Positions 6,851 through 12,862 of a DNA stretch of 29,118 bases are shown here, piece by piece. The DNA lies in IMG/VR virus record IMGVR_UViG_3300036799_000154, positions 1 to 29,118 of that record; one strand, written 5' to 3'. Position 1 is the stretch's first letter, and every line of letters starts with the position of its first letter. The DNA comes from a virus. A program made the translations under genes and the position numbers. Below the pieces are notes generated by a model. That model had not been told where the DNA came from. It made no database searches and was given only the letters and a program-made list of their open reading frames with translations.

Positions 6851-7822
6851 ATGGCGCGCAGCAAACCAGACGACGGCCGCTTCGAACCCGCCCTGGCGCG
6901 GTTCCTCGACTACCTCAAAACCCGCGAGCGATCCCCTAATACGGTGCGCGCGTACAGCGCTGATCTCGAAGCTTTCGCCGGCTGGTACGCCAGCGCGTTG
7001 AGCTGCCCCCTGGCGAACGTCCTCGAGATTTCCGCGGTTGAGCTCCGCGAGTGGAAACGGGACATGCTGGCGAGGGGGCTACGGCCCGCCTCGGTCAACC
7101 GCCGGCTGTCGGCGGTTCAGAGCTTCGAGCGCTGGGCCGCCGAGACGTCGCTGATACCCGGCGCGCCCGAGCGCCCGACGAGCTGCCGCCAGGAAAGGCC
7201 CGGGGCGCGGTGGCTGGATCGCAAGGAGCGACTGGCCTTGATGCGCGCCGTGGAGCGCGCCGGGTCGCCGCGGGATCGGGCAATCGCCGTCGTCCTGCTC
7301 AATACGGGTCTACGGGTCGCCGAGCTGGCCGCGCTCGAGTGGCCCGATGTGACGATTACCGATCGCAAGGGGGTCGTGACGGTTAAGCGCGGCAAGGGTG
7401 CCAAGTGGCGCGAGGTGCCGCTCAACGATGACGCCCGCAAGGCGTTCCAGTCGATCGGTTACCCTGGCGATGGTGGCCGGGTCTGGATCGGCAAGCGCGG
7501 CCCGCTGACCGTACAGGGGATTCAGAAGGTGGTGGAGACGTTCGGCGCCGCCGCGGGGATCGATCTTTCCTGTCACCTGCTCCGGCATACCTTCTGTCAT
7601 GATCTGCTGGCCGCCGGCATCGGTCTGGAGAAGGTCGCCTCCCTGGCCGGTCATGACTCGATCGAGACCACGCGCCGCTACGTGGAGCCGAGCCAATCGG
7701 ATTTGCAGGATGCCGTCGACGCCCTTGGCGACAATGAACGGGACGAGCCGAGGTCCAAAGCGCCGCCGCGCCGGCAAAGCAGTCAAACGCGGTCGAGCCG
7801 AGGCCGAGATCGTTCCGCCTAG
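6851..7822 (+). CDS. XerC/XerD-like tyrosine recombinase
   Basis: A 323-residue protein starting at ATG 6851. Residues 12-105 form the SAM-like core-binding domain (FLDYLKTRERSPNTVRAYSA). The catalytic domain has the full tyrosine-recombinase set: Arg155 in NTGLRVAEL, Lys182 in the GKGAKWREVPL hairpin, His242-x-x-Arg245 in CHLLRHTF, His268 in LAGHDSIETT and nucleophile Tyr277 in TRRYVEP. Length and motifs are closest to XerC/XerD rather than long lambda-type integrases. The C-terminal 30 residues are basic and disordered. It is rightward and overlaps the convergent zinc-finger gene by 4 bases. The dif-like palindrome just upstream is a candidate substrate. Likely roles are dimer resolution of a circular genome, or Xer-type integration. 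Confidence 0.9.
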   Translation: MARSKPDDGRFEPALARFLDYLKTRERSPNTVRAYSADLEAFAGWYASALSCPLANVLEISAVELREWKRDMLARGLRPASVNRRLSAVQSFERWAAETSLIPGAPERPTSCRQERPGARWLDRKERLALMRAVERAGSPRDRAIAVVLLNTGLRVAELAALEWPDVTITDRKGVVTVKRGKGAKWREVPLNDDARKAFQSIGYPGDGGRVWIGKRGPLTVQGIQKVVETFGAAAGIDLSCHLLRHTFCHDLLAAGIGLEKVASLAGHDSIETTRRYVEPSQSDLQDAVDALGDNERDEPRSKAPPRRQSSQTRSSRGRDRSA

Positions 7823-8100
7823 TTCCGGTCCGGGCTCATCACCATCGCCTGGTGTTGCGAGATGTGCTCGAGCAGGAGGCCCAGCGCCGCGCCCTGCATT
7901 GACCGGTATTGCGGGCCGCCGTCAAGGGCGGTGAACGACGTGGATCCACAGACCGGGCAAACCGGAACCTCGAGCCCGTGTTCCGCGGTTGCTTCCACCA
8001 CGAACACTCCGAGCCGGTCGCGCGCCTCGGCCACGCCCTCGCGGCGGTCATCCCAGGTGATGCCCGCATAACTGTGACTGCTCGGGCAAAGATAGCGCAT
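7819..8100 (-). CDS. Small protein with CPVCG zinc-finger motif
   Basis: A 93-residue protein starting at ATG 8100; a GTG at 8112 would add four residues. It begins MRYLCPSSHSYAG and contains CPVCGSTSF at about residues 47-55. Cys5/His9 with the CPVC pair could build one zinc site. The rest is a charged middle (GVAEARDRLGVFVVEATAEH) and a C-terminal His/Met-rich helix. No family is recognised. It is the last gene of the leftward accessory run and ends inside the last codons of the convergent recombinase. A small DNA- or RNA-binding regulator is plausible. Confidence 0.65.
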   Translation of the reverse strand: MRYLCPSSHSYAGITWDDRREGVAEARDRLGVFVVEATAEHGLEVPVCPVCGSTSFTALDGGPQYRSMQGAALGLLLEHISQHQAMVMSPDRN

Positions 8101-8172
8101 GATGTGGAACACGGGCCCCCCCTGCCCTGCCGGCTTCGTGCCCCTCGAAACTCATCGACGGATAGGCGCATC

Positions 8173-8412
8173 TTACCCGATGCGCACGGACAGTGCCGGA
8201 GCAATCCCCCCCTCCGTTTCGTTTTCCCCAGCTTGCCCCCGGATTGACACGACGATTTGCCTGAGTGCGTTACTCAGGAGTTCGCTGGCAAGCTCGCTGC
8301 GGGTCGTTCGCCCCCGGCGTGCCTGGATCGTAAGTTTCTCGTCGGCTTCCGCGCTCAGGGTCAGACTGACCTTGCGATGGGTTCGCGCCAGGGCCGCTTT
8401 TCGTCTTGCCAT
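8173..8412 (-). CDS. Ribbon-helix-helix (CopG/Arc-like) regulator
   Basis: A 79-residue protein starting at ATG 8412. After a basic N-terminal arm, RKVSLTLSAEADEKL forms the ribbon strand and first helix. TTRSELASELLSNALRQIVV gives the second helix with the turn. This is the standard RHH dimer fold that binds short repeats in operators. The tail (residues 57-79) is Gly/Glu-rich and probably disordered. It lies between the PAS and zinc-finger genes on the same strand. It is one of two RHH proteins in the window; the target is unknown. A partner toxin is not evident, so an antitoxin role is not supported. Confidence 0.8.
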   Translation of the reverse strand: MARRKAALARTHRKVSLTLSAEADEKLTIQARRGRTTRSELASELLSNALRQIVVSIRGQAGENETEGGIAPALSVRIG

Positions 8413-8488
8413 GATTCCCTCCGTGGTCTGAATGCACCTCGGTCCAGTGATCGCCTGGGCTACTTATCGGCCAAGGTCCGCCGGACCA

Positions 8489-9031
8489 TTACACGCCGTC
8501 AACCGGCACGATCCGATACCAGAAGCCCAAAGGATGGCGCTTGGCCGCCGGGTCATCGGGCCGGTCGTTCCACATGCCGACTTCGAGGAGCCGGAGCATG
8601 CCGGAATCATCGCGGAACGGGTAAATGTCCACCTTGGGCCGGAGCCCAGGCCGGAGGATGCGCGGCGCAACCGCCTCCAGAGGCGTGAGGACCCCATACC
8701 ACCGGAGGACCTCCCCGTTGGGGTCCTTCAGGGGCAAGGCCTCGCCGCGGAAACGCCCGTACTGGCCCCCGATCATCCTGATCCGGTGCTCGTGCCGGTA
8801 GAGCTGCCCGGTCGCTTTCGAGACCGCCCAGGCCGCCAGGACCGAGTCCAGGTCATCGGGATGGACCAGATCAGTCCAGGCGAACTCGTCGTCGGACACA
8901 AGCTGAATCCCGAAAACCTGCACGGCACGGACGTTCGCGAAGTCCATCCGGAAGTCAGGCGTCGCCGTGAGAATGATCGCCGGCAGCGCGTCGGAAAGGT
9001 TCCGGCGGATCGATTCGGGGTCGGTGGTCAT
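8489..9031 (-). CDS. Stand-alone PAS-domain protein
   Basis: A 180-residue protein starting at ATG 9031. Residues 12-120 read as one PAS fold: LPAIILTATPDFRMDFANVRA (strands A-B), a short helical part with LVHPDDLDSVLAAW, then RHEHRIRMIGGQYGRFRGEA and EVLRWYGVLTPLE, the closing sheet typical of PAS_3. The last 55 residues, with RPGLRPKVDIYPFRDDSG and FWYRIVPVDGV, match nothing I know. There is no kinase, GGDEF or HTH output domain. Such a protein could sense a ligand and act by protein-protein contact. A PAS module with no output domain is unusual in a phage. A leftward terminator lies 54 bases before its start. Confidence 0.78.
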   Translation of the reverse strand: MTTDPESIRRNLSDALPAIILTATPDFRMDFANVRAVQVFGIQLVSDDEFAWTDLVHPDDLDSVLAAWAVSKATGQLYRHEHRIRMIGGQYGRFRGEALPLKDPNGEVLRWYGVLTPLEAVAPRILRPGLRPKVDIYPFRDDSGMLRLLEVGMWNDRPDDPAAKRHPLGFWYRIVPVDGV

Positions 9032-9084
9032 GAGGCGCCCCCACGCGAATATTTGGACGCCTTCATCTTAGCCGGAAGCGCAAG

Positions 9085-9115
9085 AAAAAACCCCCATGGC
9101 AACGAGCCACAGGGG
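9085..9115 (-). terminator. Rho-independent terminator (leftward)
   Basis: Read leftward, CCCC-TGTGGC-loop-GCCA-GGGGG is followed at once by six T (AAAAAA at 9085-9090 on the plus strand). The stem is strong and GC-rich, and the U-tract is uninterrupted. It ends the secreted-protein cassette (9189-10113) and separates it from the PAS gene. Confidence 0.85.
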
Positions 9116-9188
9116 AAACGAATTACCCATCCCTACCACTCGGCAGGGACCGCGTCAGTTTATCACCGGCCGGGCAAGTCTTCCACCG

Positions 9189-9416
9189 TCACTCCCTGCC
9201 CTCCAGCCGATCCCACAACATCGGCACCGCTTGGCGCGGTGCCGGCTTCGGCCGCTTGGGTGGCGAAGGCTTCAATTCGTCGTTCGCCCAGGCCTGAAAG
9301 ACGGCCTTGAAAGCCTTCCGCACCTGCCGCTCAATCTCCAGCCGTTCGCGCTCGAGGTTTGCCGCCGCCTCGATCGATGCCGCTTGCTTGTCCGTCGTCA
9401 CTGCGTCGTGTGTCAT
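9189..9416 (-). CDS. Small charged helical protein
   Basis: A 75-residue protein starting at ATG 9416. Residues 8-50 are rich in Glu, Arg, Lys and Ala (AASIEAAANLERERLEIERQ) and predict a long amphipathic helix. A Pro/Lys-rich stretch (KPSPPKRPKPAPRQAVP) follows, then a short WDRLEGRE end. No known domain. It is the last gene before the terminator at 9085-9115 and starts 12 bases after the secreted-protein gene, so the two are co-transcribed. Confidence 0.6.
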   Translation of the reverse strand: MTHDAVTTDKQAASIEAAANLERERLEIERQVRKAFKAVFQAWANDELKPSPPKRPKPAPRQAVPMLWDRLEGRE

Positions 9417-9428
9417 GGTCTCACTCCT

Positions 9429-9875
9429 TCACTTCGCTGCCTGAGCCTTGCGGCGCACCGCCCACGCCGGATCTGGAGCGCCATCAGCACGAAGCCGCCT
9501 CATTGGCACCCAGAAGGCGATTCCTCTGAGGGGACCCTGTGCAATCTTGACGAAGGCCAGCTCAACGGGTGGATCCACGTCGTCCGCCATCATGGAAGTC
9601 TGGAAAGTCGCCAGGGTGTTGTGTCCCACCGAGACGAGGCCCGCGGTGTTAACTCGCTTCCATCCCTGCGCCGCGTCCTCGTATTCCAACAGGAAGGCTC
9701 GAGCCTCCTCGAGCGTCGGGATGATGGCCGTGGGACCGGGCGTGCCGTACCCGTCAACCGCGGTGAACCGGACTTTGTCGCCGGCGTTAAAGGACTTGGA
9801 ACGTTCGGGAGCCTGCGCTCGCGCTCCCATTGGCAAAACAATTAGACACGTCAGTGCAAAAACCAAACGCCTCAT
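9429..9875 (-). CDS. Secreted protein with signal peptide, possible moron
   Basis: A 148-residue protein. ATG 9875 is preferred because it has a GGAG ribosome site about 9 bases upstream and begins a clean Sec signal peptide: MRR basic start, hydrophobic LVFALTCLIVLPMG, then ARAQA-type cleavage near residue 21. The mature part includes KSFNAGDKVRFTAVDGYGTP (SH3-like beta feel), LEEARAFLLEYEDAAQGW, and a C-terminal basic tail. The function is unknown; the product should act in the periplasm or outside. It has no structural-gene neighbours and is bracketed by its own promoter (10177-10205) and terminator (9085-9115). This is the hallmark of a cargo gene expressed from the prophage. Confidence 0.78.
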   Translation of the reverse strand: MRRLVFALTCLIVLPMGARAQAPERSKSFNAGDKVRFTAVDGYGTPGPTAIIPTLEEARAFLLEYEDAAQGWKRVNTAGLVSVGHNTLATFQTSMMADDVDPPVELAFVKIAQGPLRGIAFWVPMRRLRADGAPDPAWAVRRKAQAAK

Positions 9876-9906
9876 CGCATTCTCCGAAGGTGAACGGGAA
9901 AAGAGT

Positions 9907-10113
9907 TTATCGCTCAGGGGGTGGCTTGAACCCCCTCGTGCGGGCGTAATCCGCGAGGGCCAGGTCAATCATGCCGGACACGCTCTGGCGGTTCGCCTTA
10001 GCAAGATCCTCAAGCCAGGTCTTCCACTCTGGGGTGCCACGGATTGAAGCTACGATAGGGCTTGCCACTCCGAGCGACACCGTCGCTTTCGGCCGCTGGT
10101 TCTTCCGTCCCAT
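9907..10113 (-). CDS. Ribbon-helix-helix-like small regulator
   Basis: A 68-residue protein starting at ATG 10113. A basic N-terminus (MGRKNQRPKATVSLGV) supplies the strand. TPEWKTWLEDLAKANRQSV and SGMIDLALADYARTRGF give the two helices of an RHH-like fold. It sits first in the leftward cassette, next to an intergenic region with GCGTATTG iterons spaced 12 bases apart overlapping a rightward promoter. RHH proteins commonly bind such arrays, so autoregulation and control of the rightward operon is a good inference. The C-terminal KPPPER is a short tail. Confidence 0.7.
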   Translation of the reverse strand: MGRKNQRPKATVSLGVASPIVASIRGTPEWKTWLEDLAKANRQSVSGMIDLALADYARTRGFKPPPER

Positions 10114-10176
10114 CGAGAGCCCTCCGGGAGCGCGCAGGCGCCCAATACAGATTAAGGTCTATCTTCCCTAGATACC

Positions 10177-10205
10177 ATCGTATTGCTTTTTTTCCACATT
10201 GTCAA
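10177..10205 (-). promoter_or_regulatory. Leftward sigma-70 promoter for RHH/secreted cassette
   Basis: On the minus strand, TTGACA (10205-10200) is followed after 17 bases by TACGAT (10182-10177). The -35 is consensus and the -10 matches 4 of 6 positions. It lies about 65 bases before the ATG at 10113. A CGTATTGC copy at 10179-10186 overlaps the -10. Confidence 0.65.
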
Positions 10206-10209
10206 GTCT

Positions 10210-10241
10210 GCGTATTGACAGGCGTATTGCCTTGCGTATAT
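10210..10241 (+). repeat. GCGTAT iterons, 12-base period (operator array)
   Basis: GCGTATTG at 10210-10217, GCGTATTG at 10222-10229 and GCGTATAT at 10234-10241 are spaced exactly 12 bases apart. A further CGTATTGC is at 10179-10186. The array overlaps the -35, spacer and -10 of the rightward promoter, so a bound protein would repress it. The adjacent RHH protein (9907-10113) is the natural candidate. Confidence 0.7.
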
Positions 10242-10242
10242 A
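10215..10242 (+). promoter_or_regulatory. Rightward sigma-70 promoter of early-type operon
   Basis: Consensus TTGACA (10215-10220) and TATATA (10237-10242) are separated by 16 bases. Transcription would begin near 10249, leaving about a 100-base leader before the ATG at 10348. It drives the small rightward genes leading to the replication-initiator-like gene. Confidence 0.72.
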
Positions 10243-10347
10243 CTTTGTATGTCAGGCTTGAGCGTCAAGCCGGGCGCAAAGAAAGGGCCGACGAGTGCGG
10301 TAACACCCGCCGGCCTGGCACTAGACCCCCCCCACAGAGGAGATCCG

Positions 10348-10683
10348 ATGAGCACTGTAACAACTTCCGTACCCGACGTCTTCGCCGAGTCGTTCGAGGG
10401 CTTCCCCGACGAGCTGCCGGTCGCCGTTTCCAACTTCTGCGCCGGTGATCGGGTCGTGTACGCCGATCGCTGGCAGGGTGAGCTCGACACCCCCGAGCCC
10501 GCTTTCGAGCCCTCGGCCGCGGACTCGGAATGGATCAACGAGAACCCCCCGGCCGAGCCCTTCGAGCCCACGGCCGCCGACTGGGCCGACTATCACGACT
10601 ATTGCCGCGAGATGGAGGCCCGCGACGAACTGCGCCGCATGGAAGACGCCGAGTACGAGGCCCGTTGCCGCTACGCCCTTTGA
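10348..10683 (+). CDS. Acidic early-type protein of unknown function
   Basis: A 111-residue protein. ATG 10348 follows an AGAGGAG ribosome site at 10336-10342 and is preferred. An in-frame ATG at 10249 coincides with the predicted transcript start, so a leaderless 144-residue form is possible. The protein is rich in Glu, Asp, Pro and aromatic residues: FAESFEGFPDELPVAVSN, then EPAFEPSAADSEWINENPP and EPFEPTAADWADYHDYCREM. The FEPSAADSEW/FEPTAADWAD segments look like an internal repeat. The acidic character could mimic DNA, as in anti-restriction or anti-host proteins, but that is speculation. It is the first gene after the strong rightward promoter, a usual place for host-takeover or copy-control genes. 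Confidence 0.7.
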   Translation: MSTVTTSVPDVFAESFEGFPDELPVAVSNFCAGDRVVYADRWQGELDTPEPAFEPSAADSEWINENPPAEPFEPTAADWADYHDYCREMEARDELRRMEDAEYEARCRYAL

Positions 10684-10732
10684 CCCGCACCAGGCCTCAC
10701 GGACGAGGCCCCTTTCCCCACGAGGTTTCCCC

Positions 10733-10807
10733 ATGATCCTGATTTGGCTCATCACCGTTGCCGCCGCCATGTTCGCCGTCGCACAATCCGGAAAGGACGT
10801 CCGTTGA
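10733..10807 (+). CDS. 24-residue membrane micropeptide
   Basis: MILIWLITVAAAMFAVAQSG followed by KDVR: one hydrophobic helix covering nearly the whole peptide. GAGG lies 11 bases before the ATG. The stop overlaps the next TTG start as TTGA, which supports translation. The function is unknown; small phage membrane peptides can affect holins, transport or superinfection. Confidence 0.55.
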   Translation: MILIWLITVAAAMFAVAQSGKDVR

Positions 10808-11328
10808 ATATCGTCATCACCTTCACCGAGCAGCGCGACGTCATCGACGGCGGCCGGCAATGCTCGATTTCGGCCGAGCTGGATACGCTCCTCGAGGGCG
10901 AGCCGTCGCTCGAGGCCGTGATTTTCCGCCTCCGCGCCGCGGCCGCGGCCGCCCTGGCTGAAGAGCCGCGCGTGCCCCCGCCGCCACCGGGCGACAAGCC
11001 CGAGGCCGTGCACGCGCTGGGCGCGCCCGAACGTCCCAGGCTGGCCTCACCGAAGCGCCCGAGCTCGAGCGCAAACCATGCGCGATCTGTCGCTACCGAG
11101 ACGCCAGCGGCGGCCGCGCCCCGCGAGCGAACCGGCCGCGAGTTGTGGGAGGAGGTCAAGGACGCCGGGCCGAAACTCGACTGGTTCGTTGCCCTGGGCA
11201 AGCGCAGGGGATGGCCGCCCTTGCTTGTGAATTGGAGCCCGCTCATGGTCCGCGAGGCCCGCGCCCAGTGGTACGCACCCGATCGGCCCTTACCGACGGA
11301 TCGGCGCGCCGATGCAGCGCGGGCTTGA
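10804..11328 (+). CDS. Hypothetical early-operon protein (TTG start)
   Basis: A 174-residue protein. TTG 10804 is chosen because it overlaps the micropeptide stop by 4 bases and begins a sensible domain (NIVITFTEQRDVIDGGRQCS). The N-terminal 50 residues look like a small alpha/beta unit; the middle is a Pro/Ala/Arg-rich linker. The end, RTGRELWEEVKDAGPKLDWF then KRRGWPPLLVNWSPLMVREA, predicts a helical domain with many Trp residues. No family recognised. It lies in the rightward operon before the replication-initiator-like gene and is followed by a large hairpin at 11349-11399. Confidence 0.65.
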   Translation: MNIVITFTEQRDVIDGGRQCSISAELDTLLEGEPSLEAVIFRLRAAAAAALAEEPRVPPPPPGDKPEAVHALGAPERPRLASPKRPSSSANHARSVATETPAAAAPRERTGRELWEEVKDAGPKLDWFVALGKRRGWPPLLVNWSPLMVREARAQWYAPDRPLPTDRRADAARA

Positions 11329-11348
11329 TCGGATCATCAGACGTGGAT

Positions 11349-11399
11349 AGCGTAAAGGCCGATTGGAGCGCCTGGCGCACTCCGATCGGCCTTTACGCT
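11349..11399. other. Very strong 20-bp stem hairpin (dyad)
   Basis: Arms 11349-11368 and 11380-11399 are complementary over 20 bases with one T/G position; the loop is 11 bases (11369-11379). There is no U-tract on either side, so it is not a standard intrinsic terminator. It lies after the 10804-11328 gene and 298 bases before the replication-initiator-like gene. A processing site, cruciform at an origin, or protein-binding dyad are options. Confidence 0.8.
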
Positions 11400-11435
11400 T
11401 CCGTGCTAAGTAAGGAGCTTGAACAGCCGCCTTCA

Positions 11436-11499
11436 CAGCCTTTTTCGAGCCTAATCCGTGCAAAGAGAAGCTCGAAAGAAGGCCTAAAACCGGGAAACA
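11436..11499 (+). ncRNA. Conserved-loop hairpin, copy A (candidate structured RNA)
   Basis: The 19-base loop CTAATCCGTGCAAAGAGAA (11451-11469) is closed by CGAGC/GCTCG plus five more T/A-type pairs and, after a bulged A, three G-C pairs, about 13 pairs in all. CCGGGAAACAG follows at 11490-11500. A second copy with a different stem lies at 12550-12613. The element sits just before an ATG at 11503 and upstream of the small rightward gene at 11560. It could be a leader RNA, an sRNA, or a single-strand DNA signal. Confidence 0.6.
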
Positions 11500-11559
11500 G
11501 CCATGAGACCGTTCCCCTCACGCGGGACTAAGCCCGCTGTGTCCGATCGTGGTCCTTGC

Positions 11560-11700
11560 ATGACCCGCGATCAGATAGCCACATCTTACGCAGACGCAAC
11601 CCCGCAAGCAAGGGCGGACGTGGCCGGAGACTGCCTCCAGGCCCGCGTCCTGGCCTTCATCGCCGTCGCTCATCGCGGCGGAGAGGAGGTGCGCCCATGA
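11560..11700 (+). CDS. Small protein upstream of replication initiator
   Basis: A 46-residue protein starting at ATG 11560 (MTRDQIATSYADATPQARAD); an in-frame ATG at 11503 would add 19 residues. It reads like one or two helices (DCLQARVLAFIAVAHRGGEE). Its stop overlaps the next ATG as ATGA, and GAGAGGAGG near its end serves as ribosome site for the next gene. Translational coupling to the initiator gene suggests a leader or regulatory role. The family is not recognised. Confidence 0.55.
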   Translation: MTRDQIATSYADATPQARADVAGDCLQARVLAFIAVAHRGGEEVRP

Positions 11701-12497
11701 GTGCGCCCTACTTCGCACCCGGTGGCTATGCCTGGCGCGCCATGCCTGGCCTGGAGTTGCTCCCTTGGGGACGCGCCCGCCATGTGTATGAATGGTTGAT
11801 TTGGAAGTCTGGAAATCGCCGCTTCGAGTTGCGGTACACGGACGCCCAGATCGCCGAGGGTATCGGCCGATCGCGCCGTTACGTGCAATTCGGCCTGGCT
11901 GAGCTGACGCGCCTCGGGCTGATCGTGCGGGACTTTGCGCGCAAGGTGAACCGATGGGGAAACACGCTTTACCACCGGGTCATTAGAGTGCTCGGTAGAG
12001 CGGCGGGTTCCGAGCCCAAGTCGAAAGACACCATTGACTTGAACCCTAAAAAATTGGACCCCCACCGCGCAAATACAGGCGACATCCAATCGCAGCCGGG
12101 TGCGCTTCCTTCCTTAGTGGAAGAGTTAAAACTTGAAGACAACAAAGGGGTCGTCGTCGGCGAGGCGGATGGGACCGCCCCTCCTCCGACCCCTGGGGAG
12201 GCCGAGGCCCCCGATCCCGAGCGCACCTCTGAGGCCCTGGCCGACTTCACCGCTCGCTTTGGCTCCAAGGCCCCTGAGCCGCCCCCAGTGGCATCGGTGG
12301 CCGCGCGCCCGGTAGTTCTGACGTCGCCTGCGGAGCGGCTGCCCAAACTGGCTGAGCAACGCGAGCAATTGCTGCGGTTGATCGAGGCTGCGAGCGCTCG
12401 GGATGACACGATCACGCTCGATGAGATGGGACCGAGACTGCTCAGACTGGAGGCTGAGATCCGCGAGTGCCAAAGGGCTGCTGAACCGCCGCCTTGA
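11697..12497 (+). CDS. Winged-helix replication-initiator-like protein
   Basis: A 266-residue protein starting at ATG 11697 with a good ribosome site (GAGGAGG). Residues 25-85 form a winged helix: RHVYEWLIWKSGNRRFELRY, then DAQIAEGIGRSRRYVQFGLA and LTRLGLIVRD, with NRWGNTLYHR as wing. This HTH style is seen in phage and plasmid replication initiators and DnaD/helix-turn-helix_36 proteins. The rest is a Pro/Ala-rich linker and a helical C-terminus (PAERLPKLAEQREQLLRLIE). It ends the rightward operon and is flanked by two related hairpins (11436 and 12550), which would suit origin or copy-control elements. A transcription regulator is the alternative. Confidence 0.65.
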   Translation: MSAPYFAPGGYAWRAMPGLELLPWGRARHVYEWLIWKSGNRRFELRYTDAQIAEGIGRSRRYVQFGLAELTRLGLIVRDFARKVNRWGNTLYHRVIRVLGRAAGSEPKSKDTIDLNPKKLDPHRANTGDIQSQPGALPSLVEELKLEDNKGVVVGEADGTAPPPTPGEAEAPDPERTSEALADFTARFGSKAPEPPPVASVAARPVVLTSPAERLPKLAEQREQLLRLIEAASARDDTITLDEMGPRLLRLEAEIRECQRAAEPPP

Positions 12498-12549
12498 ATC
12501 TGATTCGAACCCGCTGATCGTGCGCGCCGAGCGGAGAGTGAAAAGGAAA

Positions 12550-12613
12550 AACCGCCCCTGGGCTAATCCGTGCAAGAGAAACCCAAGGAGCGGCCGGGAA
12601 AACAGCGGTCCTC
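12550..12613 (+). ncRNA. Conserved-loop hairpin, copy B (candidate structured RNA)
   Basis: The loop CTAATCCGTGCAAGAGAAA (12563-12581) is again 19 bases and differs from copy A only by moving one A. The stem is unrelated in sequence: TGGG/CCCA next to the loop, then a bulged A, two C-G pairs, one mismatch and four G-C pairs. CCGGGAAAACAG follows, as in copy A. Different stems around a constant loop imply selection on the folded form. Confidence 0.6.
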
Positions 12614-12709
12614 ACGTGTGCGATTGTGCACAGGGTAACCCCGATGTCAACTGCACCCGAAGCACCACAGGTCCACGCCCACGGCCCCCCGGCGTCCGGG
12701 AAGAGCCGA

Positions 12710-12753
12710 TATGCCCGGCAGGATTTGAACCTGCAACCTTTAGCTCCGGAGCC
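12710..12753 (-). other. attP: attP core: 3' half of tRNA-Arg(CCG)
   Basis: Read on the minus strand from 12753: an anticodon loop with CTCCGGA (anticodon CCG), then AGGTT, a perfect T arm GCAGG-TTCAAAT-CCTGC (12734-12718) and acceptor strand CGGGCAT. Sequence beyond 12753 does not form a 5' tRNA half: the anticodon stem fails to pair and there is no GG in a D-loop. Such a half-tRNA next to a tyrosine integrase is the classic identity block of tRNA-targeting phages. The integrase start is 110 bases away. The exact core ends are uncertain. Confidence 0.8.
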
Positions 12754-12862
12754 ATATGCTCATTCGTTTAAGATTAAGCAATTACGCAATCTGTGCATGG
12801 CGGCCCCGGCTTCGTGTGATAGAGTTTCTCGCTTCACCCCATCACACCAAGCCGAGACCATC

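Larger units (their letters stand above)
12498..12862. other. Non-coding attachment and control region
   Basis: This 365-base stretch between the initiator-like gene and the second recombinase has no convincing gene. It begins with a GAACCGCCGCCTT sequence (12484-12496, across the stop) resembling one before hairpin A (11421 on). It contains hairpin copy B and then the tRNA-Arg 3' half. The final 80 bases are AT-richer and precede the recombinase start. An open frame from 12626 crosses the tRNA remnant and is not used. Confidence 0.65.

Noticed and set aside
8173-8412. Antitoxin of a toxin-antitoxin pair
   Set aside because: The RHH fold would fit, but neither neighbour resembles a known toxin family.
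8432-9310. Rightward frame of 292 residues opposite the PAS gene
   Set aside because: Composition is typical of an antisense shadow, and the leftward frame encodes a recognisable PAS fold.
11349-11399. Rho-independent terminator
   Set aside because: The stem is excellent, but no T-tract follows on either strand; reported instead as an unexplained dyad.
12710-12790. Complete tRNA gene
   Set aside because: A D-stem-like GCTT/GAGC can be drawn, but there is no GG in the D-loop, the anticodon stem does not pair and the 5' acceptor strand is absent.
12626-12862. N-terminal extension of the integrase frame
   Set aside because: It would translate through the half-tRNA. The ATG at 12863 begins a normal integrase N-terminus.
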